From Bacillota bacterium (GTDB taxonomy: Bacteria; Bacillota; Clostridia; Christensenellales; Aristaeellaceae), in NCBI GenBank assembly GCA_023416655.1, contig JAEZHK010000016.1, forward strand, positions 1-47,827: a DNA stretch of 47,827 bases, given 5' to 3'. Below the pieces are notes generated by a model. The model saw only the letters and a program-made list of their open reading frames with translations, did not search any database and was not told where the DNA came from. Shown one piece after another: positions 40,344 through 47,827 of this stretch (positions are counted from its first letter, which is position 1; every line of letters begins with the position of its first letter). The translations under genes and the position numbers were made by a program.

Positions 40344-42335
40344 ATGAAGGATGGACGATCCGGCGGGGCGCCGCGGACGGCGCTTTTCGCGCTCGCGGCG
40401 CTTCTTCTTCTGGCATTTCCGGCGCTGGCTGCGTCCGACGGCGTCACGAATTACCGGGCGCTGCTCATCGGCAACAGTGAATACCAGTCGGTGGACGACC
40501 TTGGAAGCTGCGCTTATGATCTCGGCGCCATGCGGTCGGCGCTTACGTCGGGCACGGTCACCTATAAAAAGATTGCTTCATATTCCAGCCTGACCCGGTC
40601 GGGCATCCAGTCGGCGTTGAGCGGGGTGCTTACCTGGGGCGCGGACGACGACGACGTGACGGTGTTCTACTACACCGGCCACGGGGCATCCAGCGGGCTG
40701 GCGGGCGTGGATCACAGTGCTTCCAAGGATGGCGTCTACCCCTTCTCGCTGCTTCAGAGCACACTTTCCAACGTCCCCGGCAAGGTGATCGTGCTGCTCG
40801 ACTCCTGCAAGTCGGGCGGGCTGATCAACAAAAGCGCGGCAGCCGAGGGCAGCTTTACCGACAACGCCATCGCCGCCTTCTCCGGCGCGTCCGGCGGGCT
40901 TTCCTCCAAGGCCATCACCTCCGGCGACCACTTCAGCGTGATCGCGTCGTCTTCCCAGTCCCAGTACTCCTACGCCAAGACCAACCTGTACGGCCTGACC
41001 ACCTGGGCGCTGTGCGAGGCGATGGGCTGGTCCCACAACGGCCCGAGCGCGGGCAACAGGCTGGATAGCCTCGAGGGCGACGCAAACGGGGACCTGACTG
41101 TCACCGTCGGCGAGGCCTATGCCTACGCGGCCCAGGCCGTCAGCGAGGAACTTGCGAAGTACGGATACACGCAGGACCTGAAGGCCTATACCTCGGACGG
41201 CGGCCTCGCGCTGGTCAGCCGCGCGGCGGCGAGTCCCTCCACGGCGGAGGTTCCCAAATCCTACGTCAAGACGATGAACTTGACCAAGGCCTGCATCGCG
41301 TCGGGCATGACGCTGGAGCTGGACAGCGGCCTCAGCGGGACGGTCTATTGGACGTCGTCCAATTCCTCCATCGCCACTGTGGATAAGCGTACAGGCATCG
41401 TAACCGGCAAAAAATACGGTGTCGCCACCATCATGGCTCGTTTAGGCTCGAAATACACAACCTGCGACGTGCGCGTGCTGCCTTCCCGCTACGTGGTGTC
41501 CTCCGTCCAGCTCAAGTACGACGAGAAGCCGCTGATGAAGGGTTCCAGTTATACCATGCCGGCCAAGGTGGCCCCGTCCTCCGCCAAGTTCAAGACGCTG
41601 CGCTGGTCCACCAGCGACAAGACCGTGGCCACCGTCTCCTCCACCGGCAAGATTACCGCCGTGGCCGAAACCGGCACCGCCGTCATCACCGCCACCGCCA
41701 CCAGCGGCGTTACCGACAGCGTGACGATCACCGCCATCCCCGCTACACCCACGTCGGTCCAGCTCGACAACTCGCGGCTGACGCTTCTCAAGGGCAGGAC
41801 GAGATTCCTCGTTGAAACCGTGAAGCCCGCCGCCGCCTCGGACAAGTCCGTCACCTGGATCAGCAACAATGATTCCGTCGCCACCGTCAACGGCGATGGG
41901 CAGGTGTATGCCAGGGGCGTGGGCAAGGCGGTCATCACCTGCACCACGACCGTTAACAGCAAAAGCGCCACCTGCACCGTCACTGTGGTCGCCAACCAGT
42001 CCGTTCCCCGCACAAAGCCCAAGAGCGCAGCGGGACAGCTGAAGGCGAGCGCCAGGAAAATCTACTACAACGAGAGCGGCATGCTGTGCGTGGACATGTT
42101 CTTTTACAACCGCACAGGCTACTCGCAGTCGGCGCCGCTGACGGACAAACAGGTGCTGATCCTGAAGTTGCGCAGCGGCAGCAAACGCACGGCCGTGCTG
42201 ACCTCCATCACCCAGCAGCCGGTGGCTAGTGGCAAGTACATCCTGATGACCTTCAAGGCCAATCCCGATACCTATCCTCAGTTCAAGAATTTGGACCTTC
42301 GGGGCTCCGACGCTTGGTGTGAGCCGGTCAATTAG
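40344..42335 (+). CDS. Secreted caspase-like (C14) protease with Ig-like domains
   Basis: 663 aa. Signal peptide to about residue 30 (TALFALAALLLLAFPALAA). Residues ~35-295 form a caspase/metacaspase fold: NYRALLIGNSEYQSVDDLGS, FYYTGHGASSG with catalytic His113, and VIVLLDSCKSGGL with Cys155. Then three bacterial Ig-like (BIG2) modules: VYWTSSNSSIATVDKRTG, LRWSTSDKTVATVSSTGKIT and VTWISNNDSVATVNGDGQ mark their cores. A C-terminal domain (about 565-663, KIYYNESGMLCVDMFFYN) resembles surface-layer SLAP-type modules. Probably a surface or secreted cysteine peptidase with Arg/Lys preference by analogy to metacaspases. GGAGGG precedes the chosen ATG. Substrate unknown. Confidence 0.87.
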   Translation: MKDGRSGGAPRTALFALAALLLLAFPALAASDGVTNYRALLIGNSEYQSVDDLGSCAYDLGAMRSALTSGTVTYKKIASYSSLTRSGIQSALSGVLTWGADDDDVTVFYYTGHGASSGLAGVDHSASKDGVYPFSLLQSTLSNVPGKVIVLLDSCKSGGLINKSAAAEGSFTDNAIAAFSGASGGLSSKAITSGDHFSVIASSSQSQYSYAKTNLYGLTTWALCEAMGWSHNGPSAGNRLDSLEGDANGDLTVTVGEAYAYAAQAVSEELAKYGYTQDLKAYTSDGGLALVSRAAASPSTAEVPKSYVKTMNLTKACIASGMTLELDSGLSGTVYWTSSNSSIATVDKRTGIVTGKKYGVATIMARLGSKYTTCDVRVLPSRYVVSSVQLKYDEKPLMKGSSYTMPAKVAPSSAKFKTLRWSTSDKTVATVSSTGKITAVAETGTAVITATATSGVTDSVTITAIPATPTSVQLDNSRLTLLKGRTRFLVETVKPAAASDKSVTWISNNDSVATVNGDGQVYARGVGKAVITCTTTVNSKSATCTVTVVANQSVPRTKPKSAAGQLKASARKIYYNESGMLCVDMFFYNRTGYSQSAPLTDKQVLILKLRSGSKRTAVLTSITQQPVASGKYILMTFKANPDTYPQFKNLDLRGSDAWCEPVN

Positions 42336-42433
42336 CAGGTACTTCCCGAGCCCCGCGGCAAACGCCGCGGGGTCGCTTTTTTCCCGGCGTTTTCACAAGG
42401 GCTTTGCCACACAGTCGACATGGAGCGCTCCAT
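42332..42433 (-). CDS. Possible 33-aa microprotein under TetR-type control
   Basis: Opens with MERSMSTVWQSPCENAGKK and is basic at the C-terminus. It lies downstream of a good promoter and operator (42468-42520), with GGAGGA only 2 bases before the ATG. It overlaps the convergent protease stop and terminator, and its start lies within a 20-base palindrome. The transcript may be non-coding instead. Confidence 0.2.
   Translation of the reverse strand: MERSMSTVWQSPCENAGKKATPRRLPRGSGSTC
42351..42382 (+). terminator. Terminator of caspase-like gene
   Basis: CCCCGCGGC-AAAC-GCCGCGGGG, then TCGCTTTTTT. Confidence 0.88.
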
Positions 42434-42436
42434 GTC
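42417..42436. promoter_or_regulatory. Perfect 20-base palindrome
   Basis: GACATGGAGCGCTCCATGTC, without spacer, downstream of the minus-strand promoter at 42492. Could be an operator or an RNA hairpin covering a ribosome site. Confidence 0.45.
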
Positions 42437-42467
42437 CTCCGGCTGGGTGCTTTGGCCCGAGTCTTGA

Positions 42468-42520
42468 CCTACCGACCGGTAGGTAGCTTGCATTATAGCA
42501 CGCCTTCTATAGGATAGCAA
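42468..42520 (-). promoter_or_regulatory. Promoter with TetR-type operator, facing no known gene
   Basis: Minus strand TTGCTA, 17 bases, TATAAT (42492-42520), then nine bases downstream CCTACCGACCGGTAGG (42468-42483; 7-bp arms, 2-base centre). The identical 16-base operator occurs in front of the TetR gene (44509-44524). The region 42521-42718 shows no other gene. Confidence 0.6.
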
Positions 42521-42718
42521 GCCCCATTTCGCCTAAAGAAGGGGAAAATTTGCACCGCGCTCGGCGTCCGGCAGTGACGTGCCCAAAGGCGGCGTGGCCC
42601 GCTCCGCTCCGGGCGGTTTTACGGGCAGGCTGGAATCTGCTATACTGTTCCCAACTGCGCAATTGCGGTCAAGACGCGCAGCGCCCCCCTGTGCTAGACT
42701 TCATCTCGGGTGGTAGAA

Positions 42719-43618
42719 ATGAACGGAGATCGGGACAGGATCGACGCGGTGCAGCGGATGCAGGATTACATCCTGAAGCACCACCGGGAGGAGATTGCCC
42801 TCTCGGACCTTGCAAAGGCCGCGGCCTACTCGCCGTGGCAGGCGCTGCGCGCGTTTTCGCTCCTGACCGGCAAAACGCCCTTCGCCTACATCCGGGACGT
42901 GCGGCTAAGCGAGGCGGCCATGGCGCTTCGCGATACCAAACGCAGCGTGCTCGACGTGGCGCTGGACGCCGCCTTCGGCTCCCACGAGGGATTCACCAAG
43001 GCGTTTTCCAAGCGCTTCGGCCTGCCGCCGGAGCGGTACCGCAGGGAAGCCCCGCCCATCCCGCTCTTCACCTACTACTCCGTCCGAGGCTACCACAAAT
43101 ATCTGGAAGGGGGAACGGAGTCCATGCAAACCAGCGTTGTGTTTACCCAGGTGATCGAGCGGCCCGCCCGGAAGGTCATCCTGAAGCGCGGCGTCAAGGC
43201 CACCGACTACTTCGAGTACTGCGAGGAGGTCGGCTGCGACGTATGGGGGGTGCTGATCAGCGTCAAGGGGGCGCTGTACGAATCCATCGGGATGTGGCTG
43301 CCGGAGAAGCTGCGCGCGCCCGGTACGTCCGAATACTGCCAGGGCGTCGAGGTGCCCGCCGACTATACCGGCCCGGTGCCCGAGGGCTACGACCTTCAGA
43401 GCCTCGCGCCCTGCAAGTACCTGGTGTTCCAGGGCGAGCCCTTTGAGGACGAGAAGTTTGAGGAGGCCATCACCGCCGTCTGGGAGGCGATCGACCGCTT
43501 CGATCCCCGCCGCTTCGGCTGGGAATGGGCAGCGGAGGACGGCCCCCGGTTCCAGCTGGAACCCCGGGGCGACCGCGGGTACATCGAGGCGAGACCCGTG
43601 AGGCCGTACATTCGATAA
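42719..43618 (+). CDS. AraC-family regulator with GyrI-like effector domain
   Basis: 299 aa. The N-terminal AraC double helix-turn-helix has LSDLAKAAAYSPWQALRAFS and RSVLDVALDAAFGSHEGFTK followed by FSKRFGLPPERYRR. The C-terminal ~150 residues (RKVILKRGVKATDYFEYCEE and YLVFQGEPFEDEKFEEAI) form a GyrI/Rob-type small-molecule-binding domain. Such Rob/SoxS-like fusions respond to hydrophobic compounds. ATG 42719 with GGTGG upstream is preferred to GTG 42710. Followed by a terminator. Confidence 0.85.
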   Translation: MNGDRDRIDAVQRMQDYILKHHREEIALSDLAKAAAYSPWQALRAFSLLTGKTPFAYIRDVRLSEAAMALRDTKRSVLDVALDAAFGSHEGFTKAFSKRFGLPPERYRREAPPIPLFTYYSVRGYHKYLEGGTESMQTSVVFTQVIERPARKVILKRGVKATDYFEYCEEVGCDVWGVLISVKGALYESIGMWLPEKLRAPGTSEYCQGVEVPADYTGPVPEGYDLQSLAPCKYLVFQGEPFEDEKFEEAITAVWEAIDRFDPRRFGWEWAAEDGPRFQLEPRGDRGYIEARPVRPYIR

Positions 43619-43648
43619 CAAAAACAAAATCCCGGCATAACAAATCGC

Positions 43649-43680
43649 AAACCGCAGCCCCTCAAAGGGTTGCGGTTTTC
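43649..43680 (+). terminator. Terminator of AraC-type gene
   Basis: AACCGCA/TGCGGTT stem ending in TTTTC; its 3' arm overlaps the -35 of the next promoter. Confidence 0.65.
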
Positions 43681-43698
43681 CGCGTGACCTATTATAAT
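43670..43698 (+). promoter_or_regulatory. Promoter of GNAT gene
   Basis: TTGCGG, 17 bases, TATAAT; 38 bases before the ATG. Confidence 0.65.
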
Positions 43699-43736
43699 GT
43701 AAGGAAATTATACAGTGTAAAGCGGGAGGTGAAGCC

Positions 43737-44375
43737 ATGCGCCCGATCCCCGATATGGACCTGTTCATGATGTGCCCGTCGCTGGAGCAGGACGCGGTCC
43801 GGCCCATGCCGGAGGGTTTCGCCATCCGCAACTGCCGCAAAGGGGAGCTGGACGCCTGGATCGACCTGCAGGCGAACGAACCCCTGCAGGCCCCGATGCT
43901 ACGCAACTATCTTCTGGACTACTTCCGGGGTGTCTACGCGCCCGAGGGCAACCGGTTCTACGAAAACTGCGTATTCGCCGTCAACCGGGCGGACGTGCCG
44001 GTGGGCACGGTGTTCATCTGGAAGGCCTACAATCGCGTCAACACCGTTCACTGGTTCAAGGTGCGACCCGCGCTGGAGGGCCTGGGCATCGGGCGGGCGC
44101 TCCTCGGCCACGTGCTGGGCGCGCTCCCGGCGGACGGCTTCCCGGTGTTTCTGCACACCCACCCGTCCAGCTACCGCGCCATCAAGCTGTACTCCGACTT
44201 CGGCTTCCGCTTCCTCACCGACCCCAAGGTGGGCAGCCGGGCGAACGATCTCGCCGAATGTTTGCCGATCCTGAAGGAATACATGCCTTCGGAGGCTTTC
44301 GCCGCGCTCAGGACCATCGCTGCTCCCCGCTTGTTCCTGGACGCGGCGGATTCCAGCCCCGTCAATCAATTTTAG
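43737..44375 (+). CDS. GNAT-family N-acetyltransferase
   Basis: 212 aa. The acetyl-CoA-binding signature is VRPALEGLGIGRALLGHVLG (RxxGxG/A), followed by FLHTHPSSYRAIKLYSDFGF, a typical GNAT C-terminal strand-helix. The N-terminus (GFAIRNCRKGELDAWIDLQA) gives the first strands. Acetyl acceptor unknown. GGGAGGT precedes the ATG. Transcribed alone from its own promoter. Confidence 0.85.
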   Translation: MRPIPDMDLFMMCPSLEQDAVRPMPEGFAIRNCRKGELDAWIDLQANEPLQAPMLRNYLLDYFRGVYAPEGNRFYENCVFAVNRADVPVGTVFIWKAYNRVNTVHWFKVRPALEGLGIGRALLGHVLGALPADGFPVFLHTHPSSYRAIKLYSDFGFRFLTDPKVGSRANDLAECLPILKEYMPSEAFAALRTIAAPRLFLDAADSSPVNQF

Positions 44376-44476
44376 TCAAACCCAAGCAGAACATATCCAA
44401 CGCCGCCGCGCTCGCCGCGTGGGCCTTTTTATGTCCGTTCGCTGAAAAATTTCACATCCCGGATTCCATAAGGGTA

Positions 44477-44524
44477 TTGCGTTCCATCCGGCGATGCGTT
44501 ATAATCAGCCTACCGACCGGTAGG
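44477..44524 (+). promoter_or_regulatory. Promoter and operator of TetR-AKR operon
   Basis: TTGCGT, 17 bases, TATAAT (44477-44505), with CCTACCGACCGGTAGG at 44509-44524 just after the -10, in position to block transcription (autoregulation). Identical operator at 42468. Confidence 0.8.
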
Positions 44525-44558
44525 AAGGCCACGCCGCCGGGCGATGGGGAGGATTTCC

Positions 44559-45131
44559 ATGACCAAACAGCTGATATTGGAGCGGGCGCTGGAGTTTTTT
44601 ACGGACAGGGGCTACGAGGGCGCCAGCCTGGAGGACATCGCCCGTGCGGTCGGCATCCGCAAGGCGTCGCTCTACGCCCACTTCGAGGGCAAGACGAGCA
44701 TCTTTATGGCGGTGTTTGACGACATCCTGGAGGAATACGCGCGCACAGTCGATGCGCTCACCGCCCCGTCGGAGGAGGGCGCGCTTTCCGCGCTCGAGCG
44801 CATCTTCCTAACGTTCATCGACTACTGCCACGGCAACCGGAAGATGTACTTCTGGGACCGGTACTTCTACTACCCGCCCGAGTGCGTGAAGGAATCCATT
44901 GTGCCCAAGACGCTGGAGACCCAGGAGGACTTCCTGAAACGGATCCTCTGGTGGATGGAAAGGGGCGTCGCGCGCGGCGAGCTCCGCGCGCAGCCGGTCA
45001 CGAACCTGGCGCTTTCGTACTACTACCTGATGATCGGGCTTTCGATGTCGGTCAGGATGTACGACCGGGAGGCAATGCTGCGGGAGGCGCGCTCGGCCTG
45101 GGAGGGCCTGAAATCGGGACTTGAAAATTAG
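44559..45131 (+). CDS. TetR-family transcriptional repressor
   Basis: 190 aa. N-terminal helix-turn-helix ILERALEFFTDRGYEGASLE then DIARAVGIRKASLYAHFEGK is a textbook TetR DNA-binding domain. The C-terminal helical domain (WDRYFYYPPECVKESIVPKT) would bind the ligand. It starts at ATG 44559 after GGGGAGG and is 15 bases before the aldo-keto reductase gene, its likely target. The 16-base inverted repeat in its promoter is its probable operator. Confidence 0.9.
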   Translation: MTKQLILERALEFFTDRGYEGASLEDIARAVGIRKASLYAHFEGKTSIFMAVFDDILEEYARTVDALTAPSEEGALSALERIFLTFIDYCHGNRKMYFWDRYFYYPPECVKESIVPKTLETQEDFLKRILWWMERGVARGELRAQPVTNLALSYYYLMIGLSMSVRMYDREAMLREARSAWEGLKSGLEN

Positions 45132-45146
45132 AGGGAGGGTTAGCGC

Positions 45147-46133
45147 ATGGAAATGCAGAAGCGGCGGCTGGGAAAGAGCGGCATTGAGGTCAGCCCGTTG
45201 GGTTTTGGCTGCTGGGCCATCGGCGGCCCGTTCACGATGTTCGGGCTGTCGGACGGCTGGGGCCAGGTGGACGACTTTGAATCCATCCGCGCCATCCGCC
45301 GGGCGGTGGACTTGGGCGTCAACTTCTTCGACACCGCCGACGCCTACGGCACCGGTCACAGCGAGGAAGTGCTGGGCGAGGCGCTGCAGGGCATGCGGGA
45401 CAGGGTCGTCATCGCCACCAAGGGCGGCTACGTTCACGACCGCGCGGCGCGGGCGCTGACCGGGGAGGACACCACGCCCGCGTACATCCGAAAAGCGCTG
45501 GAGGCGTCGCTCCTTAGGCTTCGGACCGACTACGTGGACCTCTACCAGATCCACAACGGCGCCATGCCCGAGGAGAACTTTGAGCCTCTGTTCCATGAAC
45601 TGGACAAGTTCGTGGCGGAGGGCAAAATCCGCACCTACGGCTGGAGCACCTGGTCGGCGGAAAACGTGGAGGCCTTCGCCGTAAAAACCCGCGGCACGGT
45701 CATCCAGACCAAGGCGAATTTGCTCTCCTACGACGGCGCGCTGTCCGATGCCTGCGAAGTACACGGCCTGGCCTGCATCGACAATGGGCCGCTGGGGATG
45801 GGGCTGCTGTCCGGCAAGTTCAGCGCCCAGACCCGATTCTCACCCGACGATGTCCGCAGCGCGGCGCACGAGTGGACCGAGTACTTCCAAAACGGCGAGG
45901 TCAAAAAGGAATTTCTGAGTAAGCTTGAGAGCGTGCGGGAGATCCTGAAGAGCGGCGGCCGCACCGTCGCGCAGGGCGCGCTGGCGTGGCTTTGGGCGCG
46001 GAGCGGGTGCAACATCCCCATCCCCGGCTTCAAGAACGTGCGGCAGGCGGAAGAAAACGCGGCCGCCATGGGCTTCGGGCCGCTGACAAAAACCCAGATG
46101 GACGAGATCGAAGCCCTGCTCGGGCGGGGCTGA
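45147..46133 (+). CDS. Aldo-keto reductase (YajO/general stress type)
   Basis: 328 aa. RRLGKSGIEVSPLGFGCWAI, VNFFDTADAYGTGHSEEVLG (catalytic Asp-Tyr), VIATKGGYVHD (Lys) and DYVDLYQIHNGAMPEENF (His) give the complete tetrad. The C-terminus SGCNIPIPGFKNVRQAEENA is the NADPH-binding site. It reduces small aldehydes or ketones; control by the adjoining TetR suggests induction by a toxic carbonyl. GGGAGGG precedes the ATG. Confidence 0.9.
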   Translation: MEMQKRRLGKSGIEVSPLGFGCWAIGGPFTMFGLSDGWGQVDDFESIRAIRRAVDLGVNFFDTADAYGTGHSEEVLGEALQGMRDRVVIATKGGYVHDRAARALTGEDTTPAYIRKALEASLLRLRTDYVDLYQIHNGAMPEENFEPLFHELDKFVAEGKIRTYGWSTWSAENVEAFAVKTRGTVIQTKANLLSYDGALSDACEVHGLACIDNGPLGMGLLSGKFSAQTRFSPDDVRSAAHEWTEYFQNGEVKKEFLSKLESVREILKSGGRTVAQGALAWLWARSGCNIPIPGFKNVRQAEENAAAMGFGPLTKTQMDEIEALLGRG

Positions 46134-46155
46134 TTGGAACTTGATCGGGCATGAC

Positions 46156-46190
46156 GAAGCCGCCGCGCCTTTTATTGACGCGGCGGCTTC
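46156..46190. terminator. Bidirectional terminator
   Basis: GAAGCCGCCGCG-CCTTTTATTGA-CGCGGCGGCTTC, a perfect 12-bp stem between convergent genes ending at 46133 and 46223. Confidence 0.75.
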
Positions 46191-46222
46191 GATCATCTTG
46201 ATTGTCAGGGTTTCGGGAGCGC

Positions 46223-47038
46223 TTACGCGCCGAATTCCTGCACCCAGTACATGGTGTTGCCAACCTTGTAGGCGGCGACGCCGATGGAGCCGAAGGAGGA
46301 ACGCAGGATGTTGGCGCGGTGGCCGGAGGAGCTCATCCAGGCAGCCATGACCTTGTCGGCGTTCTGCTGGCCCATGGCGATGTTCTCGCCGCGGACGGAG
46401 GAGGACACGGTGGACCAGGCGCTGCCGTCGGGACGGGTGTGGCTGAACTTCTGGACGATTTCCTTGGCGCGGATGGCGGCGGCACGGTTCAGTTCACTGG
46501 AGGTTTTAAGCGCTCCGAGGCCCTGCTTGGCGCGCTCGTCATTGGTCTGGCTGATCACGCTGGCAGCCTGAGAGGACATCGAGGAGCCGGTGGCCGGAGC
46601 CTTGGTGGGCTTGGCGGTGGGCTTAACGGTGGCTTCGGGCTTCGCGGTGGCGTCGGGCTTCGCGGTGGCGGCCGGCTTCTTGGTCACGTTGGGGCAGGTG
46701 GAGCCGGTGGTCACGGTGACGGTGGGCTTGCTCGCGCTGACCTTGGGGCAGGTGGAGCCGGAGGAAGCCGCGGCAACCTTCGGGCAAGTCGAGACGCTGC
46801 CGGAGCTCAGCTTCGGGCAAGCGGCGCCTTTGACGCAGCTGGTGCCGGAGGGGCAGAGGTTGTCCGCGCAGTCGGACCTGTCCACACAGGTTGTGGTGGT
46901 GCAGGTCGCGGCGGCGACCTTCGGGCAAGTGGCGGTGGAATTGGAGCTGCCCGCAACTTTCAAGGTTAGCGCCAGGGCCGGAGAGGACGCCAGCATGAGT
47001 ACGAGGACCAGTAAACCGAACCGAGCGATAGGCTTCAT
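46223..47038 (-). CDS. Secreted CAP/SCP-domain protein with Cys-rich repeats
   Basis: 271 aa. Signal peptide MKPIARFGLLVLVLMLASSP to ALA. Residues ~35-115 contain repeated CPKV/CPKL/CPNV units preceded by Ser/Thr (STATCPKVAAATC, AACPKLSSG, STCPKVAAASSG, STCPKVSASK, STCPNVTKK), about ten cysteines in all. A Lys-Pro-Ala-Thr linker follows (KPDATAKPEATVKPTAKPTK). The C-terminal ~125 residues are a CAP domain (TNDERAKQGLGALKTSSELN, FSHTRPDGSAWS, GENIAMGQQNADKVMAAWMS, SSGHRANILRSSF). The extracellular role is unknown; the Cys repeats may be disulfide-linked or metal-binding. Start at ATG 47038. Confidence 0.85.
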   Translation of the reverse strand: MKPIARFGLLVLVLMLASSPALALTLKVAGSSNSTATCPKVAAATCTTTTCVDRSDCADNLCPSGTSCVKGAACPKLSSGSVSTCPKVAAASSGSTCPKVSASKPTVTVTTGSTCPNVTKKPAATAKPDATAKPEATVKPTAKPTKAPATGSSMSSQAASVISQTNDERAKQGLGALKTSSELNRAAAIRAKEIVQKFSHTRPDGSAWSTVSSSVRGENIAMGQQNADKVMAAWMSSSGHRANILRSSFGSIGVAAYKVGNTMYWVQEFGA

Positions 47039-47086
47039 CAATGTTACACTCCCTTTTGAAACAGATTGGAAACTAGCTTCAACAGG

Positions 47087-47115
47087 ATTGTAACATTTCG
47101 TATCATTTCTGTCAA
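47087..47115 (-). promoter_or_regulatory. Promoter of CAP gene
   Basis: Minus strand TTGACA, 17 bases, TACAAT, about 50 bases before the ATG. Confidence 0.85.
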
Positions 47116-47146
47116 TACTTTTTATGGAATGGTAACAGTTTCCAAT

Positions 47147-47827
47147 TCAGGGCCTGGTGAACGCATACGCGCCCAGCGCGACCGCGACCGAAAGGTTCAG
47201 CGAATCCACCTCTTTGGCCTGCGGGATGAATACCGGTCGGCCCATGGTTTTGAACGATGGCGGCAGGCCCGCGGCCTCGTTTCCGAACACCAGCGCGAAG
47301 CGTTCCGGCCGCGTTCGGGCGGCGTCGTCCAGTGCCTCCGCGCCGTCCAGCATGAAGGGGTAGAGTGTGTGGTCAGGGTAGTCGGCACGGTAATCGTCGA
47401 AGCGGTCGTAGGTTTCTACATTCATATGAAAGAACGCGCCCATCGACGCGCGCACCGCGTGGGGGTCGAAGGCGTCCACGCAGGGGCGGATCAGCGCCAC
47501 GTCCCGCATGCCGAACGCCAGGCAGGCCCGAAGCGCCGTGCCCAGGTTGCCCTGATCGCTGATCTGTGCGAGCACCACGTGAGGCCTGTCCTTCGCGGGC
47601 GGCGAAACGTACTTGTCAAACACCACCGCCGCATAGCAGTTGTCCTTCTTCGATTCCCGCCGGAGCACCCGCTCGGCCTCCTCCTCGCGGATGGAGAGCG
47701 CGCGGCACTTCTCCCGAAGGAGCGCCACGCCCTCGCTGGCAAGACCCTGCGGGTGCAGGAGCAGCCGCCTCGCCGCCTCCGGCCGCGCCTCGATCAAGAC
47801 CGTTGCCGGGTAGATGCCCAGCGCGTA
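47147..47827 (-). CDS. TrmH/SpoU-type RNA 2'-O-methyltransferase (partial, 5' end outside window)
   Basis: About 226 residues visible; the frame is open to the right edge. The SPOUT motifs are present: VVLAQISDQGNLGTALRACL (motif 1 N/G-x-G-x-x-x-R), FALVFGNEAAGLPPSF (motif 2) and VFIPQAKEVDSLNLSVAVAL (motif 3, S-L-N). These knot-fold enzymes methylate ribose 2'-OH of tRNA or rRNA using AdoMet. No N-terminal substrate domain is visible within the window. The substrate nucleotide cannot be named. Confidence 0.88.
   Translation of the reverse strand, partial: YALGIYPATVLIEARPEAARRLLLHPQGLASEGVALLREKCRALSIREEEAERVLRRESKKDNCYAAVVFDKYVSPPAKDRPHVVLAQISDQGNLGTALRACLAFGMRDVALIRPCVDAFDPHAVRASMGAFFHMNVETYDRFDDYRADYPDHTLYPFMLDGAEALDDAARTRPERFALVFGNEAAGLPPSFKTMGRPVFIPQAKEVDSLNLSVAVALGAYAFTRP

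Noticed and set aside
42521..42718. A plus-strand gene starting at 42550 (298 residues)
   Set aside because: Arg/Gly/Pro-rich shadow frame of the AraC-type regulator; no ribosome site.

Overview
The window looks like chromosomal DNA of a high-GC anaerobic member of the Clostridia (Bacillota). It carries RNase Y, ParA/ParB (Soj/Spo0J type), a MutS2-like ATPase, an ECF sigma/vWA pair, 4Fe-4S aldo-keto reductase, intrinsic terminators with U-tracts and TTGACA-17-TATAAT promoters. No ribosomal RNA, CRISPR array, transposase or phage structural gene was seen. Genus cannot be fixed from the sequence.

Layout, left to right. 0-3 kb: a sugar kinase (ROK, cut by the window edge) with a SIS-domain isomerase, then a secreted protein of unknown function. 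3.3-5.7 kb: an ECF sigma factor overlapping a membrane-anchored vWA protein. 6-10 kb: a MutS2-like protein without Smr domain, preceded by an independent structured RNA with its own promoter and terminator; two small membrane proteins; an SPFH/prohibitin protein. 10.2-15.7 kb: PLP aminotransferase plus Lrp/AsnC regulator, parB, parA and rny, all on the minus strand. 16-17.7 kb: a MalY/PatB-type C-S lyase or aminotransferase overlapping a DEDDh exonuclease. 17.7-20.2 kb: a structured intergenic stretch, tRNA-Arg(ACG), a small AT-richer island (duplicated tRNA 3' end, 55-aa membrane peptide, 337-aa unknown protein) and a 3' remnant of rtcB. 20.4-24.2 kb: a secreted MORN-like/peptidoglycan-binding protein, a QueG-like Fe-S protein, L-lactate dehydrogenase and a cupin.

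24.3-31.9 kb is the most coherent locus: a polyamine cluster speD-speA-speE-speB followed by carboxy(nor)spermidine dehydrogenase and decarboxylase. Both the aminopropyl-transfer route (SpeD+SpeE) and the carboxyspermidine route are encoded side by side, behind a roughly 360-nt leader RNA that ends in an intrinsic terminator just before speD. The decarboxylase carries an unusual acidic/proline-rich insertion.

31.9-37.2 kb: pseudouridine catabolism (psuK, psuG) and a hexitol-phosphate dehydrogenase operon. 37.7-40.2 kb: Fe-S aldo-keto reductase with an AI-2E-family permease. 40.3-42.3 kb: a secreted caspase-like protease with Ig-like domains. 42.4-46.1 kb: AraC/GyrI-like regulator, GNAT, and a TetR/aldo-keto reductase pair; the TetR-type operator occurs twice, once over a promoter that points away from any obvious gene. 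46.2-47.8 kb: a Cys-rich secreted CAP protein and an rRNA/tRNA 2'-O-methyltransferase (cut by the edge).

The intergenic regions are filled by several families of short hairpin repeats that recur through the window, sit against gene ends, and are assembled in modules. These repeats, the speD leader and the 8.2-kb RNA are the best candidates for undescribed structure.
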